A stretch of DNA of 25,040 bases from Betaproteobacteria bacterium (lineage in GTDB: Bacteria; Pseudomonadota; Gammaproteobacteria; Burkholderiales; Rhodocyclaceae). Made by a program: the position numbers and the translations under genes. Numbering within the stretch: the first letter of the stretch is position 1; each line of letters begins with the position of its first letter. Of this stretch, positions 7,964 through 18,286 are shown in pieces. The stretch is taken from contig JAIFNM010000273.1 of assembly GCA_020047725.1 (NCBI GenBank), positions 1 through 25,040 on the forward strand, written 5' to 3'. The notes beneath the pieces are model-generated. The model had not been told where the DNA came from. It was given only the letters and a program-made list of their open reading frames with translations, and ran no database searches.

Positions 7964-8057
7964 GCAGGAAACACCCGAAATACTCAGATAGCGTGCTGTC
8001 GTGGCAGTCCGCCTGTTGAACGTTACTGGGAACGATTTCCAGGCAAGGAGATTCAGG

Positions 8058-9071
8058 ATGCAACTCGGAATGATCGGATTGGGGCGCATGGGCGCCAGTC
8101 TGGTTCGACGTTTGTCGAATGACGACCATGATTGTGTCGTCTTTGACGTTAACCCCGCTGCAGTGAGCGGGATCACCAACGGCGGGATTCAGGGCTCTGT
8201 ATCAATTGCTGACTTGATATCAAAGCTCGCCCGTCCACGCATTGTCTGGCTGATGGTTCCGGCAGGTGTAACCGGAGGTGCCGTCGAAGACGTAGCGTCG
8301 CACATGGAGTCAGGAGACATCATCATTGATGGCGGTAACAGCTACTACCGTGACGATGTGCTGAGAGCGGCATCACTGAAGCACGCAGGCATTCATTACG
8401 TCGATTGCGGAACCAGCGGCGGCGTCTTTGGCCTGGAACGGGGTTACTGCCTGATGATTGGTGGTGAGGATGAAGTATTCAAGCACCTCGAACCGATCTT
8501 CAAGAGCATTTCTCCCGGAATCGACGCGGTGCCGCGTACTCCGGGCAAGGATGGCGCTCCCGATATGGCAGAACACGGCTATCTGCATTGTGGCCCCTCT
8601 GGCGCTGGCCACTTTGTGAAGATGGTGCACAACGGCATCGAATACGGCCTCATGGCGGCTTACGCCGAAGGGCTGAACATCCTGCGTAACGCCAACATTG
8701 GCAAGACAACGCACGAGACGAATGCCGAAACATCACCGCTACGCAGCCCCGAGTATTACCAATACGAGCTGGATCTGCCGCAAATAACCGAAGTCTGGCG
8801 TCGAGGCAGCGTGATCAGTTCCTGGCTACTCGACCTGACGGCTGCCTCCCTGATGAACGATCCAGACTTGAAAAACTACACCGGCCAGGTGTCGGACTCC
8901 GGCGAAGGGCGATGGACAATTGAAGCAGCCATTGACGAAGCCGTCGCAGTCCCCGTACTAAGCGCCGCGCTCTTTGAACGTTTCAGTTCGCGCGGCGGAG
9001 CGGATTTTGCCAATCGTGCCTTGTCCGCGATGCGCAAGCAGTTTGGCGGACATGAAGAAAAGCCGAAATGA
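8058..9071 (+). CDS. gnd: 6-phosphogluconate dehydrogenase, decarboxylating (short NAD-type)
   Basis: This enzyme oxidatively decarboxylates 6-phosphogluconate to ribulose-5-phosphate. The 337-residue length places it in the short Gnd branch rather than the roughly 470-residue NADP enzymes. GLGRMG (7-12) binds the dinucleotide. An aspartate at residue 30 (VVFDVNP), where NADP-preferring enzymes usually carry a polar or basic pair, suggests NAD preference. Substrate motifs include DCGTSGG and KMVHNGIEYG with Lys188, His191 and Asn192. The ORF extends upstream to 8001, but the ATG at 8058 has AAGGAG seven bases upstream and begins right at the Rossmann fold. It heads a run with transaldolase, phosphoglucomutase, glucan phosphorylase and phosphoketolase. 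Its product, after epimerisation, is the phosphoketolase substrate. Zwf is not nearby. Cofactor preference is inferred from one residue. Confidence 0.93.
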   Translation: MQLGMIGLGRMGASLVRRLSNDDHDCVVFDVNPAAVSGITNGGIQGSVSIADLISKLARPRIVWLMVPAGVTGGAVEDVASHMESGDIIIDGGNSYYRDDVLRAASLKHAGIHYVDCGTSGGVFGLERGYCLMIGGEDEVFKHLEPIFKSISPGIDAVPRTPGKDGAPDMAEHGYLHCGPSGAGHFVKMVHNGIEYGLMAAYAEGLNILRNANIGKTTHETNAETSPLRSPEYYQYELDLPQITEVWRRGSVISSWLLDLTAASLMNDPDLKNYTGQVSDSGEGRWTIEAAIDEAVAVPVLSAALFERFSSRGGADFANRALSAMRKQFGGHEEKPK

Positions 9072-9149
9072 TCAACGGCAACAGGCCGTCTATTAAAGAA
9101 AAATTGTGATCGCCGCTTCCCATCCGATTCAATCAATTCTGGAGAAACA

Positions 9150-10244
9150 ATGAATTCAACGACTCAGCAACTCCACGACCTGGGGCAAAGCCTCTGGCTC
9201 GACAACATTTCGCGTGACCTGCTGACCAGCGGCACGCTCAGCCGCTATATCAACGAGTTTTCGGTCACCGGGCTTACGTCCAATCCAACCATCTTCGAAC
9301 ATGCGATTTCCAGCGGTGATTCGTACGATGAAGCCATTGGCAGACTAGCGGCAGAAGGCCTTTCCGGTGAAGGTTTGTTCTTTGCACTGGCCCTGGAAGA
9401 CCTGACTCAGGCTGCCGATCTATTCCGGCCGATACACGTCGCGACGGATGGCCTAGACGGCTGGGTATCACTGGAGGTGTCACCCTTGCTGGCAGACGAC
9501 ACCGCCGGCACCATCAAGGCAGCAGCGCAGCTTCATGAGCGCGCACAACGCGGCAATCTCTTCATCAAGATTCCCGGAACGCTGGCAGGCATTCCCGCAA
9601 TCGAAGAGGCGATCTTCGCGGGCATCCCCGTAAACGTCACCTTGCTGTTTTCGTGTGACCACTATCTCGCTGTAGCTGAAGCCTACATGTGCGGTCTGGA
9701 ACGACGCATTGCCGCTGGTCTGGCTCCGGATGTTGCTTCCGTGGCATCGCTTTTCATCAGTCGCTGGGATGTCGCCGTCGCCGACAAGATCCAGAGCGAG
9801 TTCCAGAACCGTCTGGGCGTTGCCATTGCCATGCGCACTTACAAAGCCTACCGCGATCTGCTCGCCACACCGCGCTGGGTGAAACTGGCCGCTGCAGGTG
9901 CCCGGCCGCAACGCATGCTGTGGGCCAGCACCGGAACCAAAAACCCGGCTGTTCTAGACACACTCTATGTCGAAGCACTGGCGGCTCCGGATACCGTCAA
10001 CACCATGCCAGAGAAGACGCTGCTCGCTTTCGCCGAGCATGGCAAGATGAACGAAGCGCTGCCGGATGACGGAGGATATGCTGAAGCGGTGATCGCTGAA
10101 TTTAACCGCGAGGGCATCAACGATGACGCGCTCGCCGCCGAGCTCCAGAGCCAGGGCACCAAAGCTTTCGCCAAGTCATGGAGTGATCTGATGTCACGCC
10201 TTGCATCGAAATGCCTGGCTCTGGCGAAGACCGATCAGCCATGA
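9150..10244 (+). CDS. tal: Transaldolase
   Basis: This enzyme transfers a dihydroxyacetone unit between sedoheptulose-7-phosphate and glyceraldehyde-3-phosphate in the non-oxidative pentose phosphate pathway. The 364-residue protein belongs to the longer bacterial class (about 360-380 residues, like the actinobacterial and cyanobacterial enzymes). The N-terminal GLTSNPTIFEHAI block and the Schiff-base lysine at 140 in LFIKIPGT are clear, followed by NVTLLFS and SRWDVAVAD. The ATG has GGAG five bases upstream and lies 78 bp after the gnd stop. The stop is embedded in ATGA, which begins an unusual chain of overlapping short reading frames leading into pgm. In this cluster it would interconvert hexose and pentose phosphates around phosphoketolase. 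Confidence 0.94.
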   Translation: MNSTTQQLHDLGQSLWLDNISRDLLTSGTLSRYINEFSVTGLTSNPTIFEHAISSGDSYDEAIGRLAAEGLSGEGLFFALALEDLTQAADLFRPIHVATDGLDGWVSLEVSPLLADDTAGTIKAAAQLHERAQRGNLFIKIPGTLAGIPAIEEAIFAGIPVNVTLLFSCDHYLAVAEAYMCGLERRIAAGLAPDVASVASLFISRWDVAVADKIQSEFQNRLGVAIAMRTYKAYRDLLATPRWVKLAAAGARPQRMLWASTGTKNPAVLDTLYVEALAAPDTVNTMPEKTLLAFAEHGKMNEALPDDGGYAEAVIAEFNREGINDDALAAELQSQGTKAFAKSWSDLMSRLASKCLALAKTDQP

Positions 10245-10271
10245 GCATCCTAGGTGAATGACTCCAAAGCG

Positions 10272-10275
<4 letters not shown>
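10241..10275 (+). other. Chain of ATGA stop/start overlaps linking tal to pgm
   Basis: The tal stop codon overlaps an ATG at 10241 (ATGA). That ATG opens a six-codon frame (MSILGE) whose TGA overlaps an ATG at 10258, again as ATGA. The second frame has five codons (MTPKR), and its TGA overlaps the pgm ATG at 10272 as a third ATGA. No good Shine-Dalgarno sequence precedes 10272. The arrangement would let terminating ribosomes reinitiate stepwise into pgm. The overlaps are seen directly; the coupling role is inference. Confidence 0.5.
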
Positions 10276-11959
<1,684 letters not shown>

Positions 11960-11963
<4 letters not shown>

Positions 11964-14503
11964 ACCGGAAAATTCGCGTCGGCCATCCGAAAACACACCT
12001 TTTGGTCACTGATATCGATGGATTCGACGCTCTGACCGAACTTGCACTGGATATGCATTCTTCATGGAACCACGCTACTGACTCGGTATGGCGTCAGCTT
12101 GATCCGGTCCAGTGGGAACTGACGCGGAATCCCTGGATCGTTTTGCAGACAGTGTCACGAGAGAAGCTCCAGTGTGCTTTTGCCGATCCCGCATTCCGGA
12201 AAGTCGTGGACGATCTGGTTCAGACCAGACGGGACGCCGCGGCGGTGCCTGCGTGGTTTCAGCAAACGCACAAAAGATCGGCATTGAACTGCGTTGCCTA
12301 TTTCAGCATGGAGTTCATGTTGGGCGAAGCCTTGCCCATCTATTCTGGCGGACTGGGTAACGTTGCCGGGGATCAACTCAAGGCGGCCAATGACCTGGGC
12401 GTCCCGATCGTCGGTATCGGGCTGCTTTATCAGCAGGGTTATTTTCGCCAGGAAATCGACAGGGACGGCGCGCAACAGGCGCTTTATCCGTATAACGACC
12501 CCGGACAGTTGCCTATCACCCCGTTGCGTCACGAGAACGGAGAATGGCTGCGCCTGGAGATTGCTTTGCCGGGATATTCGGTCTGGTTGCGAGCCTGGCA
12601 GGTTCAGGTCGGCAGAGTCAGACTCTATCTGCTGGATAGCAACGACTCGGCCAACTACCCGGCGCATCGCGGCATTACCAGCGAACTGTATGGCGGCGGT
12701 TCCGAGTTGCGCCTCAAGCAGGAACTGATGCTGGGGATTGGTGGCTGGCGCCTGCTGCAGGCACTGGGCATCGCACCGGAAGTCTGTCATCTGAATGAAG
12801 GGCATGCGGCCTTCGCGGTACTGGAACGCGCAAGTGATTTCATGAAGGAAACCGGACAGCCCTTTGATGTCGCTATCGCCGTTACGCGAGCCGGAAACCT
12901 GTTTACCACGCACACCGCGGTCGCCGCGGGCTTTGACCGCTTCGCTCCGGCACTAATCGAACAATATCTCAGTCGATATGCCAAAGAAAAACTTGGCTTG
13001 TCGCTTCACGAATTGCTGAGCCTTGGCCGACAGAATCCCGATGATTCCTCAGAAGCATTCAATATGGCCTATCTGGCCATTCGTGGGAGCGGCGCGGTGA
13101 ATGGCGTAAGTCGCTTGCATGGCGAAGTCAGCCGCCAATTGTTCGCTCCCCTTTTTCCGAGCTGGCCGCAGGATGAGATTCCGGTCGGGCACGTTACCAA
13201 CGGCGTTCATATGCCGACCTGGGATTCTGCGGCGGCAGATGATCTGTGGACTGAAATCTGCGGCAAAAATCGCTGGTTGGGAACTTCAGAGAAACTCGAG
13301 CAGGATATCCGCTCCATCTCCGACACCCGGCTCTGGGAATTTCGTACCGACGCCAGCAAGGCTTTCGTCGAATTCGCTCGTGATCACTTGTCCCGGCAAC
13401 TCGCCATATCCGGTGGCTCGTGCGACGAGGTTGACTGCGCAAAGCGCATGTTCGACCCCGGCGCCTTGACCCTGGGTTTCGCACGCCGTTTTGCCACGTA
13501 CAAGCGCCCTAATCTGCTGCTGAGCGACCCGGATCGACTACTGAAAATACTGAACAATCCTCAGCGCCCGGTACAACTGATCATGGCCGGGAAGGCGCAT
13601 CCAGCGGACCTCTCCGGGCAGGCACTGATTCAGCAATGGACACATTTCATTCGCCGGGCCGAGGCACGACCGCATGTGATCTTCCTCAGCGACTACGATA
13701 TGCACTTGACCGAACATCTGGTGCAAGGTGTCGATGTCTGGCTTAACACGCCTCGGCGCCCCTGGGAAGCGTGCGGAACAAGCGGCATGAAGATGCTGGT
13801 CAATGGTGGTATCAATCTGTCCGTGCTCGATGGCTGGTGGGCAGAAGCCTATACCCCGGACGTGGGTTGGGCTCTGGGAGATGGCCAGGAGCACGGCGAC
13901 GATCCGGCCTGGGACGCACGTGAAGCCGAGGCGCTCTACGACCTGCTTGAGAACGAGGTCATCCCCGAGTTTTATTCGCGCGACGAACGGGGAATACCAA
14001 AGGCCTGGGTAGCACGGATGCGGGAAAGCATGGCGCGCCTGACCCCTCGCTTTTCAGCAGATCGTGCCGTACGCGAATATACCGAGAAGTTCTACCTGCC
14101 GGCGGCCACCGCCTACCTTGACCGAGCGGCCGATAAAGGCGCAAAGGGAACAGCGGCAATCCATTGGCGAGATACGCTGGAACAACACTGGGCCGCGCTT
14201 CGTTTCGGCGATGTCACCTCGCTCACTGACGGTGATCAGCTCGTCTTTGAAACGCAAGTGTATTTCGGTGACCTCGACCCGCAGTTCGTGCGCGTCGAAC
14301 TCTATGCCGATGGTCACAACGATGACGTACCGGAGCGAGTGGAGATGAAACGCATGCAGCATCTGGCGGGGAGCATAAACGCCTATGCCTATCGCGCTGC
14401 CGTACCGGCAAATCGTCCTGCGCAGGACTACACGGCTCGGGTAATTGCGTATCACGATGGTCTTGCCATTCCGCTTGAAAACGCTCGAATCCTGTGGCAG
14501 TGA
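11960..14503 (+). CDS. glgP: Alpha-glucan (glycogen/maltodextrin) phosphorylase
   Basis: This GT35-family enzyme phosphorolyses alpha-1,4-glucans to glucose-1-phosphate using pyridoxal phosphate. The 847-residue protein has an N-terminal DUF3417-like region of about 110 residues, then YFSMEFMLGEALPIYSGGLG and HLNEGHAAF. The C-terminal lobe contains RFATYKRPNLLL and the cofactor-binding block EACGTSGMKMLVNGG, with the predicted pyridoxal-phosphate lysine at 611. This architecture is the short alpha-glucan phosphorylase type (TIGR02094-like) rather than classical E. coli GlgP/MalP. About 100 C-terminal residues appear to form an extra beta-rich domain. The start codon overlaps the pgm stop. The branching enzyme encoded nearby on the opposite strand supports glycogen as the natural substrate. 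The gene name is used for function; orthology to E. coli glgP is not implied. Confidence 0.92.
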
Positions 14504-14558
14504 TGATTCTGCGAACCTCGATATCCGACATTAAAACCATATCAAACACGAAAGCCCA

Positions 14559-16943
14559 ATGATGAAAACCAGCACACTCTCCCCCGAACTTCTCCAGCAG
14601 ATGGATGGTTACTGGCGTGCCGCCAATTACCTGTCGGTCGGCCAGATCTATCTCTGTGACAATCCCCTGCTAAAGCGAACACTCGAACCCTCGGATGTAA
14701 AACGCATGCTGCTCGGCCATTGGGGTACAACCCCCGGTCTGAATTTCATCTATACGCACCTGAACCGGGTCATCAAAAAATACGACCTCAGCATGATCTA
14801 TGTGGCCGGTCCCGGACACGGTGGCCCGGCCCTCGTTGGCCATACCTACCTGGAGGGGACTTACAGCGAGATCTATCCGAAAATCAGCCAGGATGAGGCC
14901 GGGCTGCAGATGCTATTCAAACAGTTCTCTTTCCCTGGAGGCATTCCCAGCCATGTTTCGCCGGAGTGCCCCGGCTCGATTCACGAAGGGGGTGAACTCG
15001 GCTATTCACTTAGCCATTCGTTCGGCGCTGTGTTCGACAATCCCGACCTCGTTGTCGCCTGCGTAATTGGCGATGGCGAGGCCGAAACCGGACCGCTGGC
15101 CACTTCGTGGCAGTCCAACAAATTTCTCGATCCGGCCACCGACGGGGCGGTACTGCCCATCCTGCACCTCAACGGCTACAAGATCGCCACGCCGACGATC
15201 CTCGCGCGGATCGAACCGGAAGAGCTGGACCAGTTGCTGCGTGGCAATGGCTGGACGCCTTATTACGTCGAGGGCCACGAGCCGGCGCTGATGCACGAGT
15301 CCATGGCTGCGACGCTTGACCTGGTCGTAGAGGAAATCAAACGTATCCAGCACGAAGCACGCGTCAACCGGAACACCGTGCGTCCGCGCTGGCCAATGAT
15401 TGTGCTCAGATCGCCGAAAGGCTGGACCGGCGTGAAATGGGTGGACGGCCTGCAAATCGAAGGGACGTTCCGCGCGCATCAGGTTCCGCTCTCCGATCCG
15501 CGGGCGCATCCCGAACATCTCAAACAGCTAGAAGCGTGGATGCGCAGTTACCGACCGGAGGAGCTCTTCGATGAACAGGGCCGGCTACTGCCCGAACTGG
15601 CCGAGCTCGCGCCCAAGGGAGAACGTCGCATGGGCGCCAATCCGCACGCCAACGGTGGCCTGCTGCTGCGCGACCTCGTCATGCCGGATTTTCGCGACTA
15701 CGCGGTGGACGTTCCGTCCCCGGGCGCGGTGAAGGCTTCCGACGCCCATGAACTGGGTCGGTTCCTGCGCGACGTGACCAAGCTCAACCAAGAGCAGCGT
15801 AATTTCCGCATTTTTGGCCCCGACGAAACGCTTTCCAATCGCCTGAACGCTGTCTTCGAGGTGACTGAACGGCAGTGGGACGCACGCACCCAGGATAACG
15901 ACGAGTTCCTGGCCCCGGATGGCCGAGTTATGGAAATGCTGAGCGAACATCAATGCGAAGGCTGGCTCGAAGGATATTTGCTCACTGGTCGGCACGGGCT
16001 TTTCAATAGCTACGAGGCGTTCATCCACATCATCGATTCGATGTTCAACCAGCACGCCAAATGGCTGAAGGTCTCGGCGGGCTTGCCCTGGCGGCGAAAG
16101 ATCGCGTCGCTGAACTACCTGCTGGCTTCCCATGTTTGGCAACAGATGCATAACGGTCTGAGTCATCAGGACCCGGGCTTTATTGATCACGTGGTAAACA
16201 AGAAAGCCTCCGTCGTGCGGGTCTATCTGGCGCCGGATGCAAACTGCCTGCTCTCGGTCTGGGATCACTGCCTGCGCAGCCGCCACTACGTTAACGTAGT
16301 GATCGCCGGCAAGTATCAGGCGCCGCAGTGGCTGACAATGGACGCCGCGGCAAAGCATTGCGCTGCTGGAATCGGCATCTGGCAATGGGCGAGCAACGAT
16401 CAAGGCGGCGAACCCGATGTCGTCATGGCGTGTTGCGGTGACGTGCCTACGCTGGAAACCATCGCCGCTGTCTCGATCCTGCGCGAGCATTTGCCTGACC
16501 TGAAAATTCGCGTGATCAATGTCGTCGATCTGATGAAGCTGGAACCGCAGAGCGAACACCCCCACGGTTTGAGCGATGAGGCTTTCGATGCCCTCTTCAC
16601 CAGGGACAAACATGTCATCTTTGCCTTCCATGGCTACCCGTGGTTAATCCACCGCTTGGCCTACCGCCGCACCAACCACGCCAGAATTCACGTCCGTGGC
16701 TACAAGGAGGAGGGCACCATCACCACGCCGTTCGACATGACGGTGCTTAACGAGCTGGACAGATTTCACCTCGTGATGGATGCAATTGACCGACTCCCGC
16801 AGACCGGTAACAAGGGACTGGAAGTTAAGAAAATGCTCACGGACAAGCTTTTGCAGCACAGGCAATACATCAACAGGCATGGTGAAGACATGCCGGAAAT
16901 CCGGAACTGGACGTGGACATCAAGTCAGAGTCATCCGCGTTAA
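14559..16943 (+). CDS. xfp: Phosphoketolase (xylulose-5-phosphate/fructose-6-phosphate)
   Basis: This thiamine-diphosphate enzyme cleaves xylulose-5-phosphate, and often fructose-6-phosphate, with phosphate to give acetyl phosphate plus glyceraldehyde-3-phosphate or erythrose-4-phosphate. The 794-residue length is typical. Motifs include YVAGPGHGGPA with His87, SPECPGSIHEGGELGYSLSH near 130-155, and the cofactor/metal motif GDGEAETGP at 171-179. The start is one of two adjacent ATGs (14559, 14562) with GAAAG just upstream, 55 bp after glgP. It is the last gene of the carbohydrate run and is followed by a strong bidirectional terminator. With Gnd and glucan phosphorylase it would route stored glucose to acetyl phosphate, allowing ATP synthesis by acetate kinase encoded elsewhere. 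Dual substrate specificity cannot be told from sequence. Confidence 0.95.
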   Translation: MMKTSTLSPELLQQMDGYWRAANYLSVGQIYLCDNPLLKRTLEPSDVKRMLLGHWGTTPGLNFIYTHLNRVIKKYDLSMIYVAGPGHGGPALVGHTYLEGTYSEIYPKISQDEAGLQMLFKQFSFPGGIPSHVSPECPGSIHEGGELGYSLSHSFGAVFDNPDLVVACVIGDGEAETGPLATSWQSNKFLDPATDGAVLPILHLNGYKIATPTILARIEPEELDQLLRGNGWTPYYVEGHEPALMHESMAATLDLVVEEIKRIQHEARVNRNTVRPRWPMIVLRSPKGWTGVKWVDGLQIEGTFRAHQVPLSDPRAHPEHLKQLEAWMRSYRPEELFDEQGRLLPELAELAPKGERRMGANPHANGGLLLRDLVMPDFRDYAVDVPSPGAVKASDAHELGRFLRDVTKLNQEQRNFRIFGPDETLSNRLNAVFEVTERQWDARTQDNDEFLAPDGRVMEMLSEHQCEGWLEGYLLTGRHGLFNSYEAFIHIIDSMFNQHAKWLKVSAGLPWRRKIASLNYLLASHVWQQMHNGLSHQDPGFIDHVVNKKASVVRVYLAPDANCLLSVWDHCLRSRHYVNVVIAGKYQAPQWLTMDAAAKHCAAGIGIWQWASNDQGGEPDVVMACCGDVPTLETIAAVSILREHLPDLKIRVINVVDLMKLEPQSEHPHGLSDEAFDALFTRDKHVIFAFHGYPWLIHRLAYRRTNHARIHVRGYKEEGTITTPFDMTVLNELDRFHLVMDAIDRLPQTGNKGLEVKKMLTDKLLQHRQYINRHGEDMPEIRNWTWTSSQSHPR

Positions 16944-17031
16944 AGGCCGAAGATTGTCGGCGACGGTGCGTGAATCCAGACGCGGAGTCGCTTGTCGTCA
17001 AAGACCATATTTTGCCGAAAACAGGCCATTG

Positions 17032-17070
17032 AACCTGTGCACCTCGCACCCGCGGTGAGGCGCACAGGTT
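17032..17070. repeat. Imperfect hairpin after phosphoketolase gene
   Basis: AACCTGTGC at 17032-17040 pairs with GCACAGGTT at 17062-17070. After one mismatch the pairing continues for four more bases (CCTC with GAGG). It has no following T-run of its own and sits eight bases before the stronger terminator at 17078. It may protect the 3' end of the transcript or be a decayed terminator. Confidence 0.4.
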
Positions 17071-17077
17071 GCCAGAA

Positions 17078-17132
17078 AAAGGCCGCTCGTTTTCGCATCA
17101 CCCGGTGGATGATGCGAAAACGAGCGGCCTTT
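17078..17132. terminator. Bidirectional terminator with 23-bp perfect stem
   Basis: A 23-base arm at 17078-17100 is exactly complementary to 17110-17132, with a 9-nt loop (CCCGGTGGA). The arm starts with AAA and the mirror ends with TTT, giving short U-tracts in both directions. It lies between the convergent phosphoketolase (+) and phospholipase (-) genes and can serve both. The stem is unusually long for an intrinsic terminator. Confidence 0.85.
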
Positions 17133-17147
17133 CTCCAGCTTGCCCGC

Positions 17148-18221
17148 TCAGAACCAGTCGGCTACCGAAAAACCCAAACCGATAACGGTCTGGCGGTGGT
17201 TGTAATCGATCAGGCTTTCGCCGTAGCCTGAAAACAGCTGCACATAGCCCTTCAGGTCACCGGCGATCGGGAACGACCAGGCCATCTGCGCCGACCCGCG
17301 CGAATTCTCACCACCACGCAGGCTGTGACGCGCCTGCAAAGAGAATACGTTGCCGTTCCACTTCCGTGCAACCGTAATCTCGCCGCGCCCGAGGTAGTTC
17401 TCAATATCCGGATTGTCATCGGAACTGTCACTCTCTGGCATGCGCCACCATGGACGCAATGTCACCATCCAGTCGTTGCGTTCAAAGCCCACCTGGGCGA
17501 TGACCCGGTTCCAATTGCGTGAAAGCGGCAGCGCACGGCCATTGGATTGGTGATTGACACCGATGCTTGCCATCGAGCCCTTGAACCCCAGAAACTCGTA
17601 GTTCGTCCGGAAGACCAGCATGGCTTCGGGCTCGTAATTGGTTTCGCGGAACGGACGAGACCCTTCCTTGTTATAAACCTGCCAGCGCGAGGCCTGGGTG
17701 TACCCCAGCCATAAATCGCCATTGTCACCAAACAGATTCTCGACGGCCTTGGTTTTTACGCTGAACTGAAACTTGGCTTCAGCGGCATCCAAATGACTCG
17801 GCGAAACCCCGGTATGGCCGGGTGCCGACGATGATGGCGACTGGTTGACCTTGTTCGTAAAACTCAAGGGCATGATATAGATCGGTTTATAGGTGCGCAG
17901 CACGAAGACGCCACGCTTGCTTTCTGCATTCAGTTCCCAACTGTCAGTCAAGACCAAGCCATTACTCCCTTGCCGCTTTATTTCGTCCGACGTTTCGGTG
18001 ACCAGTTTGTTCTTCAAGCCATTGTCTTCCGACGAGTTGTCACCCTTGACAGCAGAGGGGGTAGGCGAAATCCGCCGGGCCGCTTTGTCGTAACACGCCA
18101 GGCGCTCCGTATTGATGCTGATGGATTGACAGCCTGCCTCCTGGGCGCTGGACAATGAAGGTACCCCGGCCGCAATGGCAAGGGCCAACAAGGGGAATAA
18201 CTTGTCAGGATTTATAGGCAT
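17148..18221 (-). CDS. pldA: Outer-membrane phospholipase A
   Basis: This outer-membrane beta-barrel acyl hydrolase removes fatty acids from phospholipids that reach the outer leaflet. The 357-residue precursor starts with a signal peptide of about 26 residues ending at SSAQ. A short cysteine-containing region with RLACYD follows (around 38-44), as in Neisseria-type PldA, and then the barrel. Catalytic residues are visible as His224 and Ser226 in NHQSNGR and Asn238 in SRNWNR, with the same spacing as His142/Ser144/Asn156 of E. coli OMPLA. YTQASRWQVYN and PFRETNYEPE are also conserved. The last residue is phenylalanine, as expected for barrel assembly. It is longer than E. coli OMPLA because of the N-terminal region. 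It lies 65 bp downstream of glgB on the same strand, but shared transcription is uncertain. The Shine-Dalgarno sequence is weak. Confidence 0.92.
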   Translation of the reverse strand: MPINPDKLFPLLALAIAAGVPSLSSAQEAGCQSISINTERLACYDKAARRISPTPSAVKGDNSSEDNGLKNKLVTETSDEIKRQGSNGLVLTDSWELNAESKRGVFVLRTYKPIYIMPLSFTNKVNQSPSSSAPGHTGVSPSHLDAAEAKFQFSVKTKAVENLFGDNGDLWLGYTQASRWQVYNKEGSRPFRETNYEPEAMLVFRTNYEFLGFKGSMASIGVNHQSNGRALPLSRNWNRVIAQVGFERNDWMVTLRPWWRMPESDSSDDNPDIENYLGRGEITVARKWNGNVFSLQARHSLRGGENSRGSAQMAWSFPIAGDLKGYVQLFSGYGESLIDYNHRQTVIGLGFSVADWF

Positions 18222-18286
18222 AGCGTGCTTTCAAGATCTGTCGGAAGTTTTGTCGGTCGTGGATTCGTCGTTTCGCCCATAATAGA

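Noticed and set aside
12155..12913. 252-codon open frame on the minus strand
   Set aside because: It is antisense to the glucan phosphorylase gene, which is fully supported by motifs on the plus strand.
15585..16631. 348-codon open frame on the minus strand
   Set aside because: It is antisense to the phosphoketolase gene and shows no family motifs; it follows from codon bias in a GC-rich gene.
17058..17070. Possible sixth copy of the shared operator (GGCGCACAGG)
   Set aside because: It differs from the exact 10-mer at both ends, is part of a hairpin after phosphoketolase, and is not upstream of a gene in the right direction.
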